Source of the DNA: Tricholoma matsutake
Taxonomy: Eukaryota; Basidiomycota; Agaricomycetes; Agaricales; Tricholomataceae
Length of the DNA stretch: 64,000 nt
NCBI GenBank assembly: GCA_026075535.2
Contig: AP026539.1
Coordinates: 12,772,001 to 12,836,000 of the forward strand
Direction: 5' to 3'
The notes under the pieces were generated by a model. The model saw only the letters and a list, made by a program, of their open reading frames with translations. It was not told the DNA's origin and made no database searches. The translations under genes were made by a program, and so were the position numbers. Position 1 is the first letter of the stretch, and each line of letters opens with the position of its first letter. Of this stretch, positions 1 through 9,234 are shown piece by piece.

Positions 1-46
1 CGGCTTATCATGTGATCTAGGTCCTCAAATATTTTCAGAATTTTAG

Positions 47-775
47 CTATTTTATTTCCCAAAATAGCAAAAAAATGCGGCTGAGCCATGGCAACACTAA
101 ATGTGACCTATAAAATGAGTTCAATGGTTCATAAACACCTGCTTCTATTTTCTTTCTGACCATGGCACAAACCTCTTCATAAATTAGGAATGTTTCATTT
201 GATCCACAGGGTGTGTGGAATAACTGGGAATTCAATTGGAGGGAAGAAGTCAGGGCAAAAACTTCCTCGTTCTTGTTTGGTCCATGCGAAACTGATTTCA
301 TGATTCTGAATAAAATTGTGCATGAGTTATCTTTCCTCAGGCCAAAGGAAATCGCTGGGATGATTATTATCGATAATTGTTTTTTGTTTGAGGTTGTATT
401 GGGAAGATGGGGAGAATGTTGGAGGTTTAGGATTAAGTTTCGGCATTTCTTTGAGAGGATTCCCTGTGATCATGCAAGTAATGTGAAATCAATCAGGTAG
501 GTCAATGATGACTGGTCATACTTTCAATGCAACAGGCTTGTACTTCTTTTTAGTGGCTGCAAGGGCAGGATATAGGGAGTCAGAGGGATAGATAGGATGT
601 GGAATATCTAGATGAATCTGGCATAGAGGGGCCATCGAGGCCATTAAAACCTGTTCACTAGCTGTCAAATAGAGATGGGCAATAATATCCAAAGTAGTAG
701 TGACATTCACAGAAGGCAAAGATTCAAAGTCGGGAATGTTCGCAGTGCATTCGATAAATATAGAAGAGTTCAAAT
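47..775 (-). pseudogene. Gypsy reverse transcriptase, N-terminal part
   Basis: Two open pieces survive. At 516-773 the segment ends with KKKYKPVALKV, the conserved Lys/Tyr-rich linker between protease and RT. At 47-301 the segment IYEEVCAMVRKKIEAGVYEP is the start of the RT fingers domain, where relatives read KKIEAGVYEPSNSSYRSRW. The catalytic palm would lie outside the window. The reading frame between the pieces is broken. Assignment rests on these motifs and their position after the protease. Confidence 0.7.
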
Positions 776-1571
776 GGTTAAAAGAAATGATGAATGCGCA
801 CTGTTCAGTCTCTGAAATATTATCCTCTAGTAATGAAAATCCTCATGAACTACTTTTCAGTGTTTTGTGGCTCTAGGAAAGGTCGGGATAATAGATGATC
901 TTGTCGAGTTAGGATCATAGATAGTAATTGTCTGAGATTCATCACTCCAGTTCTTGATGGCGCTTTCAGTGACTACGTTGAAGGGTCGACCAAGTAGTAT
1001 GTCATAGGCAGGGTTTTGGATTATATGAATCTGCATATAGATGGTGATCGTGCCAACTTTGCAAGGAACATTTTGTGCTAGTCCTAGACTTTCATCAATG
1101 CCACTGTTAGCTGATTGAAGCAGAATGTGGATGGAAGGATCATATGCAAGACCTAGTTCATGGCAGACTTTCTGGACATAGTGATAATCGAAGAACCTGG
1201 GTCAACTACACTTTCGACAGGGTTTTTACTGTTGACGTTTATCATAACTGATCTGATCGAGTGAGATTCCTTCACAGCAATGAAGGTTTTGGAATGTTGC
1301 TGATTTGAAGAGAGCTGATATAAGTTTCATACAGGTCATTGATCATAAGTACCTCTTCATTGACTAGGTGCCCCACATTGTTTCCATCCTGGTTCAGAAT
1401 ATGACGTGGCGTTAGCTGTTCCTTCCATTTCATATGAACTTTAGGTGATAATGAAAGAATTCTTCCATAGTAAGAGTGACGATCGGTATTTTCATTGAAT
1501 GTGAAAATATGTCCTGAGCGATGGTGTTGTTCTGAATGGGGGCTACAGTGTGGTATGAAGGACCATCTCAT
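776..1571 (-). pseudogene. Gypsy aspartic protease (retropepsin-like), frameshifted
   Basis: Begins with a 99-codon open linker (1272-1571). The catalytic block VVDPGSSIITM is encoded by 1180-1212, DPGSS being the variant active site of one basidiomycete Gypsy lineage. Just after it the frame is lost. A one-base deletion near 1172-1178 would explain this, because the next frame reads KVCHELGLAYDPSIH, QSANSGIDESLGLAQNVPC and NPAYDILLGRPFNVVTES, the expected remainder of the domain including the LLGRPF strand. The protease would process the Gag-Pol polyprotein. The frameshift makes this copy inactive. Confidence 0.75.
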
Positions 1572-1583
1572 TCTTTACCTTTA

Positions 1584-2390
1584 CTAGTAGAGGTGAAGTT
1601 TCGTTTGTGAGGGGGTAAGTAAGTGTTCTCCGAAGCAGCAGCATAAGGATGAATTGGGGGTTGCAAACTCATGAGTGGTTGTGAATTGTGAATTTGAAGT
1701 TGTCTGCAAAGCCATCAATGGTGCTATATTGGATGAAGCTGGATTGGTCACGGTAGAGGATATAGATGGTGGTGCAGTGGTTGGGGTGGGAAGGGCTACT
1801 GGTTCTGCTGATGGAGCCATGGACAAAATTGATGGCTGAACCACAGGAGCTGTGATTGGACTGGGTTCATGTCGAGTGAAGTTTTGGCCACTTTGTAATG
1901 CATATAATTCTTGTTCTAAGCGAGTGATACAAATATCAGCTGCAGTATTCATGTCCGTGATCTGGTAGACTCCCCTAGGAGCAGGAGCTGGAGTGGGGGA
2001 AGGGGCAATACTGTACATGAGGGCAGGGACGATATATATGTCTGGGTTTCGATGAATCCACTTGTCGATGCAATCTTTGATGCAATGCCCAGGGATGTTT
2101 TGTGGTGTGAACTGTCCATTCAGAAGCACAACTTTTCCTTTGGCATTCTTCTTACACTTTCCGTTGTTAATATATGTTTGGCAGACCAAACAATCACTAA
2201 TGAAGTGTCCCAAAAGACTGCAGAAAATACAAACTAAATTTTCGAGTTGGTCCTGGCGGAACCCTTGATTAACACAGGGGAAATTGTTGTTGTTATTGTT
2301 GGGTCGAGCTCCTGTTAAGGCGATGATGAGAGTGGTCACAAATTTCTGAAGAATCATTGATAAATCCTCTGTTTTGATTTGTGGCAACAA
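1584..2390 (-). CDS. Gypsy gag C-terminal part with CCHC zinc knuckle
   Basis: A 268-residue open frame. Cys54, Cys57, His62 and Cys67 form a CX2CX4HX4C zinc knuckle (CIFCSLLGHFISDC), the nucleic-acid-binding motif of Gag nucleocapsid. It is followed by a basic stretch (NGKCKKNAKGKVVL) and the sequence GHCIKDCIDKWIHRNPD, which matches a block I know downstream of the knuckle in basidiomycete Gypsy Gag. The second half is rich in Pro, Ala and Thr (PSPTPAPAPRG, TTAPPSISSTV) and is probably disordered. It lies between the capsid part and the protease of the same element; frame breaks separate it from both. Confidence 0.8.
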   Translation of the reverse strand: MLPQIKTEDLSMILQKFVTTLIIALTGARPNNNNNNFPCVNQGFRQDQLENLVCIFCSLLGHFISDCLVCQTYINNGKCKKNAKGKVVLLNGQFTPQNIPGHCIKDCIDKWIHRNPDIYIVPALMYSIAPSPTPAPAPRGVYQITDMNTAADICITRLEQELYALQSGQNFTRHEPSPITAPVVQPSILSMAPSAEPVALPTPTTAPPSISSTVTNPASSNIAPLMALQTTSNSQFTTTHEFATPNSSLCCCFGEHLLTPSQTKLHLY

Positions 2391-2462
2391 TGTAGAGGTA
2401 GTAGGGATAGAGGTTGAAGCCGAGCATGAGGATGGGACTTGTGAAGTTGAGGCCGAGGGAGT

Positions 2463-2998
2463 TCATGATGATGTAGTACCTGCTAAAACAAATTTCGCAG
2501 CAGCATGAATGTCATTGAGAGGATAGGGGTCATCTGGGTAGTGGTCAGGGAATTTGAGTTCTAGATGGCGCATGATTTGCATCCATAATCCTGGTTGAAA
2601 GCTGCAAACAAAGGCTCTGCTTTGTTCGGCTGCTGAAAGTTGATTTTTCATGGTGAGGAACTTAGTGATATTGTAGAAGGACCTGTAATATGATCCTAAT
2701 TTGTTCGCATCATAGATACCAATGCAAAGTTGTTCGCCAATCAGTTTATCCATATCGGCGATTGACTGCTTGCGGTCATCTTCGGATCCAGGGTACAACT
2801 TGTGGATAGCTGTACAAAATTCATTGAATGAAATCCCTGCATCATATTCTGGCATTGACTCCCAAAGTTTGGAGGTATCAATGTCGATGTATCAACAGGC
2901 ATGCTTTTTCATATCTTCAGAATTGATAATTCTGCATGTTGGAAACAGCATTTCGAGTTTGTTAAAGTATCGCCGAAGTTCTCGAGGCTGAGTAGGAT
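2463..2998 (-). pseudogene. Gypsy gag, capsid-like part
   Basis: The longest open stretch is 130 codons (2463-2855). It contains the motifs LYPGSEDDRKQSIADMDKL, EQSRAFVCSFQPGLW and PYPLNDIHAAAKFVL, which I recognise from basidiomycete Gypsy Gag proteins. The same frame continues upstream on the minus strand as NPTQPRELRRYFNKLEMLF, typical of the Gag N-terminus, and is broken once by a TGA in the motif HAC*YIDIDTSKLW at about 2895. The role would be packaging of element RNA into virus-like particles in the cytoplasm. No methionine start or LTR precedes it. Confidence 0.8.
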
Positions 2999-3046
2999 TG
3001 AACTTCAGAGCCGTGGAGTGACCATGAGCTGTGGCTGAGTAGGATT
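2988..3046. repeat. 14-bp direct repeat at Gypsy/Plavaka junction
   Basis: GGCTGAGTAGGATT occurs at about 2987-3000 and again at about 3033-3046, 46 bp apart, exactly where the Gypsy gag frame meets the Plavaka frame. Both copies encode NPTQP on the minus strand, once in each frame. This may be the scar of microhomology-mediated joining or a short duplication. Confidence 0.7.
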
Positions 3047-4287
3047 ACTTTGCTGTTCTATCCACTCCAGATAGTTGTCAAAGGAGGATATCTTCTCTTG
3101 ATGTGAGAGCCAAGTGATCATCTGGGGGAATTTATCTCTTCGATTGGATGCATGCCATCCTTTTTTGGCGAAATCGATACATAGTCGTTCAAACATTGCT
3201 GTGTTGTAGTTGTCTGTGGTCCCAAATAGTTGGATTGAGTTGATGTAATGCATCAGAGAGTGAAATTTAGGAATGTTGAGATCATCACATAAACTGGGCT
3301 GAATGAAAAAGGCTTTGTTCTGGTTGAAAATGTTGAGGGCATCTGTCATGTACCCTAAAGTGAACTTGTCATGTGTCTTGTATTGAGCCAAGTACATGAA
3401 ATCCAATAGTGCTTTGATGCAGAGGTACCCCTGTCTAGGGATGTTTCCAACCAAGCAACCTAGAAGAATGCATCCCATGTTTTTTTCTCTGAGCCAGATA
3501 TTTGGGATAGAGCTGATATGCCATTTTGGAAATGGTGTACTCCATGAGCAGGTGGGAGAGTTTGAATTCTCAGGTCAAGTTCCTCTGGTGACATGACAAG
3601 CTGGCAGTGCACAATGTGCTTGAAAACTCCCTGATACAACTGATGCAGGATGTCTGGCATGATAGCACAGTGAATGTCGGAATATGGAAAATTGACCAAG
3701 AAAGGCTGGTATACACTGCCAGAGACCTCATGTTCCATGCAGAACTTGTGGAACTCTGACTTCTTGGTAGATGAACTCTTGGCCTTGGAAATAACATTCC
3801 ATGTCCAGGTCTGGGTTCATCGATCCCAGGTAACATCATCTTGAAGATTTTTGGCTGGACACTGGCATTTGGGACAGGTACCATATTTAGAGCAGGAGAC
3901 CAGACATTGTTCAGGGTAGTCAGCAACATAGGATGTAAGAACTGGAAACACCAGATGGACTGCACCATCACCCCCACATATCTCTATCCCTGTCTTCCCA
4001 GCTTCCATCAATGGCTGCAACACATGGTGCATGGACTCGTGAAAGAGACACTGATTCCTTCCAGTCTGCTCATGGCGGGTAAGTCCCACTTGGGAAATTT
4101 TGTTGACAGAGAGGTAGGCGATGAGTACACAAGTGTGTTTTGTAGGTTTTTGATGCATTGCCTTGGGGATATTTCCTATGGTCAAATACACTGGATATGC
4201 TGATTTGCTGCCAGAGAATTGAGTCAACTGAGTCTTGTCACTAGTGATGATTACAGGGGCAAGCATCGCTCCACTTGGGAGTTTGCT

Positions 4288-4347
4288 CTGAGATAATTTG
4301 TGGTACATTGAATTTAGGGCTTAAACTTAGGGAGGGAGGAGACTTGC
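4288..4347 (-). other. Intron in Plavaka gene with GC-AG ends
   Basis: On the minus strand the donor is TTCAG|GCAAGTCT and the acceptor ATCTCAG|AGCAAA, 60 bp. Its removal joins MWTAKWWTTVQ to SKLPSGAMLAPVI in phase. The donor is GC instead of GT, a rare but functional class or a decayed GT. Confidence 0.7.
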
Positions 4348-4644
4348 CTGAACTGTGGTCCACCACTTTGCAGTCCACATCTCTTAAAAGATATGGTTTT
4401 CTAGAGTAGAGTCAGAATAAACCTTGCTGGGTCAGTAAACCATGTGTTTAGACAGAATAGGATCTGCCCATAGACTCTGTATAGCTTCAATTGGATCACG
4501 ATATTGGATAGTGTATGTATAGCCAGGTCAATCATTGAAGGTCAAGGACTTTGTCAACCACAGCCCTGCTTGTTCAGGTATCAAGTCTATCTTCTGATGT
4601 AAAGCATGGGTATTGTGGAAGGAGAGACCAAGTTTTTCAGTGAC

Positions 4645-4708
4645 CTGAATAAATGAGAAGGTAAGCTACCAGTGGGCAACATTAAAGACAAGATGGTCTC
4701 AAATGTAC
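4645..4708 (-). other. Intron in Plavaka gene (GT-AG)
   Basis: On the minus strand the donor is GGG|GTACAT and the acceptor TTATTCAG|GTCACT. Removing 64 bp joins FLAIPG to VTEKLGLSFHNTHALHQ in phase, the order expected for Plavaka. Confidence 0.75.
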
Positions 4709-4822
4709 CCCAGGAATTGCCAAGAACCTGTCAAATGACTTGTGCCCAATCCCATCCTTTACCATCCACTGAGCTACCCTCCAATCCATTTCTGAGGTGA
4801 AGGGTGCATAAAGGTTATCCAT

Positions 4823-5287
4823 TCAAATAACTTTGCCAGCTCCAACATCCTCCTCTTCATGATGTTCATCATCATCTTCATTCAAACATCGACTTTGATT
4901 TGTTGCCCTCTGGTTTGCCTGGGAACTTGGGCCAGGCCCTGGTTGACCAATCAGTTCTTCTTCATCAGTGGTGTTGGGGGGCACATTGATAAAATAGTAT
5001 GGATCGCCTTGCTCTTGATTCCATTGCCACAAAGCATCATCAGGATCTTCTTCTTCCTCCTCCTCAAGTTGCACCTGTTGCTCATTTGTTGCAACATCTC
5101 CCTCCTGAAATCCTATTGCCCCTCCACCACTTCCATGAAGGTCTTCATCATCCAGTTCCTCCATCACTTCAGCCAACTTTCCCCTCTTCCACCAAGAACA
5201 TGAGTGGGAGGTCTTCAGATGCAAATTAAGTCTGTGGGAGGTCTTGAAATACCTAGTACACACTGGACAATGATGATCAGCCTCCAT
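4823..5287 (-). CDS. Plavaka N-terminal C2H2 zinc finger and acidic region
   Basis: The open N-terminal exon of the Plavaka gene. I choose the ATG at 5287 because the family begins immediately before the finger; an upstream in-frame ATG at 5383 adds 32 unrelated residues. Residues 7-27 form a C2H2 finger (CPVC, then x12, H, x4, H), followed by the family block CSWWKRGKLAE. The rest is strongly acidic and glutamate-rich (QLEEEEEEDPDDALW). The finger probably binds element ends. About 155 codons are open. Confidence 0.8.
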   Translation of the reverse strand: MEADHHCPVCTRYFKTSHRLNLHLKTSHSCSWWKRGKLAEVMEELDDEDLHGSGGGAIGFQEGDVATNEQQVQLEEEEEEDPDDALWQWNQEQGDPYYFINVPPNTTDEEELIGQPGPGPSSQANQRATNQSRCLNEDDDEHHEEEDVGAGKVI

Positions 5288-5383
5288 ATGTAAGAAGTAT
5301 TGGTAGGACAAGATAGAGGTGTATAATGCAATGGTCAATCTGAGGGATGGAAATGGAACACCCACTTGGAGAAAGATAATCAC

Positions 5384-5829
5384 ATTGATATTCTGATACT
5401 ATTTACACACAGAATTGTACTTTAAACCCAGTAGATCAAAAGTGATGGGTCATGGAATAAGGAATGTGTTGGTGAGAATAAACGTGTCTGGGTGCTAAAT
5501 GGGTATATGTGACAACCGTGTTGACAAAAATCTGAAGGGGCCTTGGTGGTTGCTCAAGTCTTGTTTCTAAATGATGAAACTGAAAGGCTGGGTGTAAGAT
5601 CATATGTCAGATTGGTAGTCAGAGGATTATGAATGAGAATCACATGCCTTGTTTCACATGGAGTAAATGTGTACAATGGTGATTGTTACTATTCTTTTGA
5701 TGGGTATAATGTTTCATTTTACGTTTAGGCTTTGGACCCCTGGATACAATGGGCACTACGACATCAATTTGTGATTTTAAGTTAAGTGTAAGTGTAAGTT
5801 AAGTGTAAGTTGATGCATACCTTTTTCAG
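5384..5829. other. Spacer with short GTAAGTT repeat
   Basis: No coding frame or terminal repeat recognised. At 5779-5812 there is a small tandem repeat of TTAAGTGTAAG-like units. Confidence 0.6.
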
Positions 5830-6659
5830 TCAAATCTCCAGGGAAGTTGGGGATACCAGTAATATGAGAGAGTTGGAGCAGGTAATCCAGAAAAACAACA
5901 TGGAGCGCCAAATTATCAAGGAGTGTCTTCTAGTCTCCATTTTGTTTGGTACAACAGATACTCTACCCACGTAAGTGATAAAACCAAACAAAATACGCAG
6001 CCAGCTACTAAAGTTTGCAAAGGGTCATGGGGTGCCAACTGATATAGACATTGATCTTCTTCAAAGAGAAGAGAAGCACAAAACAAATACAAGCCAGTTT
6101 GTTCCCAGGGCTTCCAAGGAGATGAAGGACAATATGACAGAGTATGTACTGCTGTCAGCAGCACTACGACATGTCTTTGAATGGCAAAAGGTCAAGGTAA
6201 AGGTTTATGTCCTTTGAACTCAATGAATATTTCTGATACAAGAAATTATTTCCACAGTTGGAATCTACCCTTCCTGAAGCTTACAATACTCTGAAGACAT
6301 ACACTGACAGTCTCCCAAATGAAGAACAATCTCCAGCTTACCCCTTTATGGGATATGTAGCCAATCTCAATGTTGCAACACTTTGTCACCATGATAAGGG
6401 AGACAAGGATTGGTGTTTGGTTATTGTTGCCTCGGATTGTGAAGGTGGTGAGATTGTGTTTCATGAACTGGGACTGGTGGTTGAGTTGAGGAGTGGAGAC
6501 TGTGTCATTTTCAAATCCGCTGAAATAAGTCATTTTAACCTTCACTACAAAGGTCTCAGGGCTTCTCCAGTTCTTCATTCTTTGATTCTTGGGCAAAAGA
6601 CAGGAATGGCTGGCAGAATCATTACATGTTTAGTGGTAGTGTTACTTAGCCAGTGTTAA
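5830..6659 (+). CDS. 2OG-Fe(II) dioxygenase-like protein, transposon-associated
   Basis: Two exons joined in phase over an intron (6197-6257). The C-terminal 133 residues carry a double-stranded beta-helix signature. In codons counted from 6258, His44 and Asp46 (CHHDKGD) form the HxD iron pair. His92 (ISHFNLHYKG) is the distal iron ligand and Arg101 (GLRAS) the likely 2-oxoglutarate ligand. The core EGGEIVFHELGLVVEL matches a family I know as common near transposases in Agaricomycetes. TET/JBP-type 5-methylcytosine oxidases share this fold and genomic setting, so oxidation of modified DNA bases is a possibility, not a demonstration. The N-terminal part (ELEQVIQKNNMERQIIKECL) could be helical. 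One TAA at about 5972 interrupts the first exon, so the upstream start is uncertain. Confidence 0.6.
6197..6257 (+). other. Intron in dioxygenase-like gene
   Basis: Donor GTCAAG|GTAAAG, branch-like CTGATAC, acceptor TTCCACAG|TTGGAA, 61 bp. Splicing joins FEWQKVK to LESTLPEAYNTL without a frame change. Confidence 0.75.
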
Positions 6660-6713
6660 TTGTCCTCCAGCTCATGTAACAGTGTGACATGTCATCTCTT
6701 TGCTTTTTCAACC

Positions 6714-8690
6714 ATGACACTCACCACTAGAAAAAGTGCTGCAGCTGCTGCCAGTCCACAAGAGGCTGCCCCCCTCCCTCTAAAGGTAAAGCAAAGCCCA
6801 AGCCAACAGCTAACATAAATTCTGGGGAGAAAAAGAAAGGTCAACCTGCCACCGCAATGGATTCCAATGACTCCTCTGTTACCAAACCTCTAACACCTGC
6901 CAAAATACAACTCCTCAAGCAACTAACTTCCAGAAGTCGAGTGTCTGCTCAGGCTCAGAAATACCAAGAGGATGCAGGTATTCACCCACTATTTTGCATT
7001 CCATGCCCTCAAGCTGATATATTTACCATTTACCATGTTTGACAGAGTTAAGGAAACATAATGCAGATCAACTGGCATTGGAGGGAGGAAGTGACAATGA
7101 AGAAGAAGACCCTGCTCCTGTTCCTCCAGCAAAGCATCAAAAGCCCAACCCACTATGCCCAGTATTAGATGATGACAAGGAGGATATTGCAGATGATATA
7201 CAGGTTCCTGATGAGGAGGAGGATAACACTGGAAATCAAGATAACAATGAGGACATACCAGGAGATGAGGGGCCAGTTGATGACAATGACCTGGATGCTG
7301 GGAATCCTGATCCTTTCAGCAGCAATGGCGCAAGTGTTTCCTATATTACATCCACTCCCCTCTTTGACCTCCCTATACAATCAGCTCCAGATCAATGTGC
7401 CCAAGTTCAAACCATTTTTGAAGTTGGGTAGCTCTCATTCTAGGTCCACCTCTCATTCCATGACTCCCATGACTCCCATGACACCCACCACTCCCACTAT
7501 CTCAACAAAAGGAAACCACAAAATCCAGGAAAACCAATTCTCTCCTGATACTATTTGACTTACTCAGGCATCCAAGTCTCTTCTTCGACAACATGTGGCC
7601 TTGGGAGAAGTTTTTCAGGGTGTCAAGGTAGATACCAGAGACAAATTCCTTTGGGATGTTATACATGTGGCTTCTATTGTGGGAGACAGCTCACCAGGTG
7701 GTGTATCATTGGCAGATGTTTTTGATGAAGTAAAAGGGAATAGTCTGAAGAAGGAGCTTTTGCCTGGCTGCATAATTCTTTTTATTTATGTGGCTATTCC
7801 TTTCTAAATTTTGTATACTTTAGGTCTGGTTGGCCCATGGCACATTGTTGAACAGTGTCATCACAAAAGCTTGTAGTTTAGTCAAGGGCACTTATGGACT
7901 ACCTGGCAAGATGACAAGGGATGAATTGGTTGTCACTGCCAAATGGCTTACAGATCAAGTGGTGTTTGCATATGGAGGGGTGGATATCCAAGTAAGTTTG
8001 TCATTTATCAACAACTATTTATGGTAACAATAGTTTTGTCAAGGTGAAGTCATACAATTCATCAGAACTGCTCAGCAATGACATCATATATGACTTGGTC
8101 TTAGCTCAGTGGTTTCCAACCAAAGCCAAAGCAGATTTAGGAGCCACAAGAGTAATGGCTTTGGAGCAAAAGGATCTCTGAGTCAGTTTTGCTAATCTCA
8201 CTGGCAGCAGTAACTTTATTTGTGTCATTCTTTTTACCATTGGATTGATTGAATTGATTGAATTCTTAGATTGAACATGCTATCAAGGAGTTTCAAACAG
8301 GAGTCTATATGAAGATCTCCTTTACGGATGATATTCTCAAATCAGGGTAAGTGCCATGCAATGTTTTGGACCTGGGGGTGTCTCGATGTTATTTATTGTA
8401 TTCTTTTGATACTTCCGCCATAAAGCTACTTGGTTGATCTTGGTACAGAAGTGCCCCACTTGGACAAAGCAATATCTGTCCAATTTATATCATCACGTCA
8501 TGTGTGTAGCTGGTTTTTATTGATCATGCATATATTAACTTATCAATTAATTTTTATTAATGGTCAAAGTAGTCTGTCATTTCTGGAAGAGGAGGAGGGT
8601 AATGGTGAGGCTGAAGATAAGGATCTTGTAGCAGTTGATTTTGCAGCTTTGGAGGCCCAAGTGAAAGCAGCAGTGTCATAGTAGTTTACC
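6714..8690 (+). pseudogene. DUF6532-like protein of Agaricomycetes, fragmented
   Basis: A multi-exon plus-strand coding track in pieces. It holds a Lys/Pro-rich start (6811-6977), an acidic region (7046-7431, DNEEEDPAPV and DEEEDNTGNQDNNEDIPGDE), then LLRQHVALGEVFQGV, GTYGLPGKMTRDELVVTAKW, VVFAYGGVDI, AQWFPTKAKADLGA and IEHAIKEFQTGVYMKISFTD. The last blocks resemble the DUF6532 domain, an uncharacterised family often multiplied in mushroom genomes. The intron at 6978-7045 joins cleanly, but a frameshift near 6780 and stops elsewhere show decay. It lies 50 bp after the dioxygenase-like gene on the same strand. The family name is from memory of sequence style; moderate certainty. Confidence 0.45.
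6978..7045 (+). other. Intron in DUF6532-like gene
   Basis: GATGCAG|GTATTC to TTGACAG|AGTTAAG, 68 bp. It joins KYQEDA to ELRKHNADQLALEGG in phase. Confidence 0.65.
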
Positions 8691-9234
8691 AGTGTTGTTT
8701 TTATACCATTCCATAGATGCTATCATCATTGTGGACCATCAAAGCTGACAAGGCTGAGAGGATATGGAAAATTGAGCAATCTGAAAGGCCCTCTATATGG
8801 CTTTTAATGATATTTGTGTGACCTTGAGATGCCTTGAGATACCCTGGCAATGGCATTCAACCTCAACACTGGTTCTTCTGAGTCCCTGGGAGAACTTTTG
8901 AGCTTTGGAGCCTTGAAAGCTCTGGGAGCATCCAGAAGCAACCCAAAGTCTCTGAAGGTGTCCTGGGACCCAAGTCATTTTTCCTGATGTTGATTTCCTG
9001 TTGCAAGTGATAACCACAACACCAATTCTCCATGCCTCACAAAGTTGTCTGCACTTGTAGTGTCTGTTTTCACTTGACACATTTGGACTCCCATGGCCAA
9101 AATGTCCCTAGCCGCCTTGTCAGTTCACAGATATGAAGAAAACATGAAATTCGAGATCAACATGATCCCCAGGATGATCCACTTCCAGCAAGGTCCACCA
9201 TTATTGATGCTGAGTCACACTCTCAGGTTGCTCA
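8691..9234. other. Spacer or degraded N-terminus of the following transposase
   Basis: No frame longer than 95 codons has recognisable motifs. The stretch may contain the decayed start of the Tnp2 gene. Confidence 0.4.

Larger units (their letters stand above)
1..2998 (-). mobile_element. Ty3/Gypsy retrotransposon, internal region, incomplete at left edge
   Basis: Read on the minus strand this gives capsid-like gag, a CCHC zinc knuckle, an aspartic protease and the start of reverse transcriptase, in the usual order of a Ty3/Gypsy element. The rest of the polymerase lies beyond base 1 or is missing. No LTR lies upstream of gag: the gag frame runs directly into Plavaka transposase sequence at about 3.0 kb. 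Several frames are broken by stops and a single-base deletion, so this copy is dead. It belongs to a different Gypsy lineage from the elements at 12.4, 34.5 and 50.7 kb, because its protease site reads DPGSS rather than DSGA. Confidence 0.85.
3041..5287 (-). pseudogene. Plavaka-type (CACTA-related) DNA transposase
   Basis: Read right to left, the gene holds all blocks I associate with Plavaka transposases of Agaricomycetes: an N-terminal C2H2 finger, MDWRVAQWMVKDGIGHKSF, RDPIEAIQSLWADP, TSDKTQLTQFSGSKSAYPV, GNIPKAMHQKP, LFHESMHHVLQPL, DYPEQCLVSCSKYGTCPKC, IMPDILHQLYQGVFKH and AMFERLCIDFAKKGW. The enzyme would cut and paste its element through an RNase H-like fold. Two introns (4645-4708 and 4288-4347) reconnect the frame. 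In-frame stops at the sites FND*PGYTY, MVY*PSKV and HIF*EMWT plus at least one frameshift (3740-3820) make it inactive. Terminal repeats were not found. The 3' end is cut by the Gypsy junction. Confidence 0.88.

Noticed and set aside
7169..7558. 129-codon Met/Thr-rich frame
   Set aside because: Out-of-frame reading of the acidic exon of the DUF6532-like gene.
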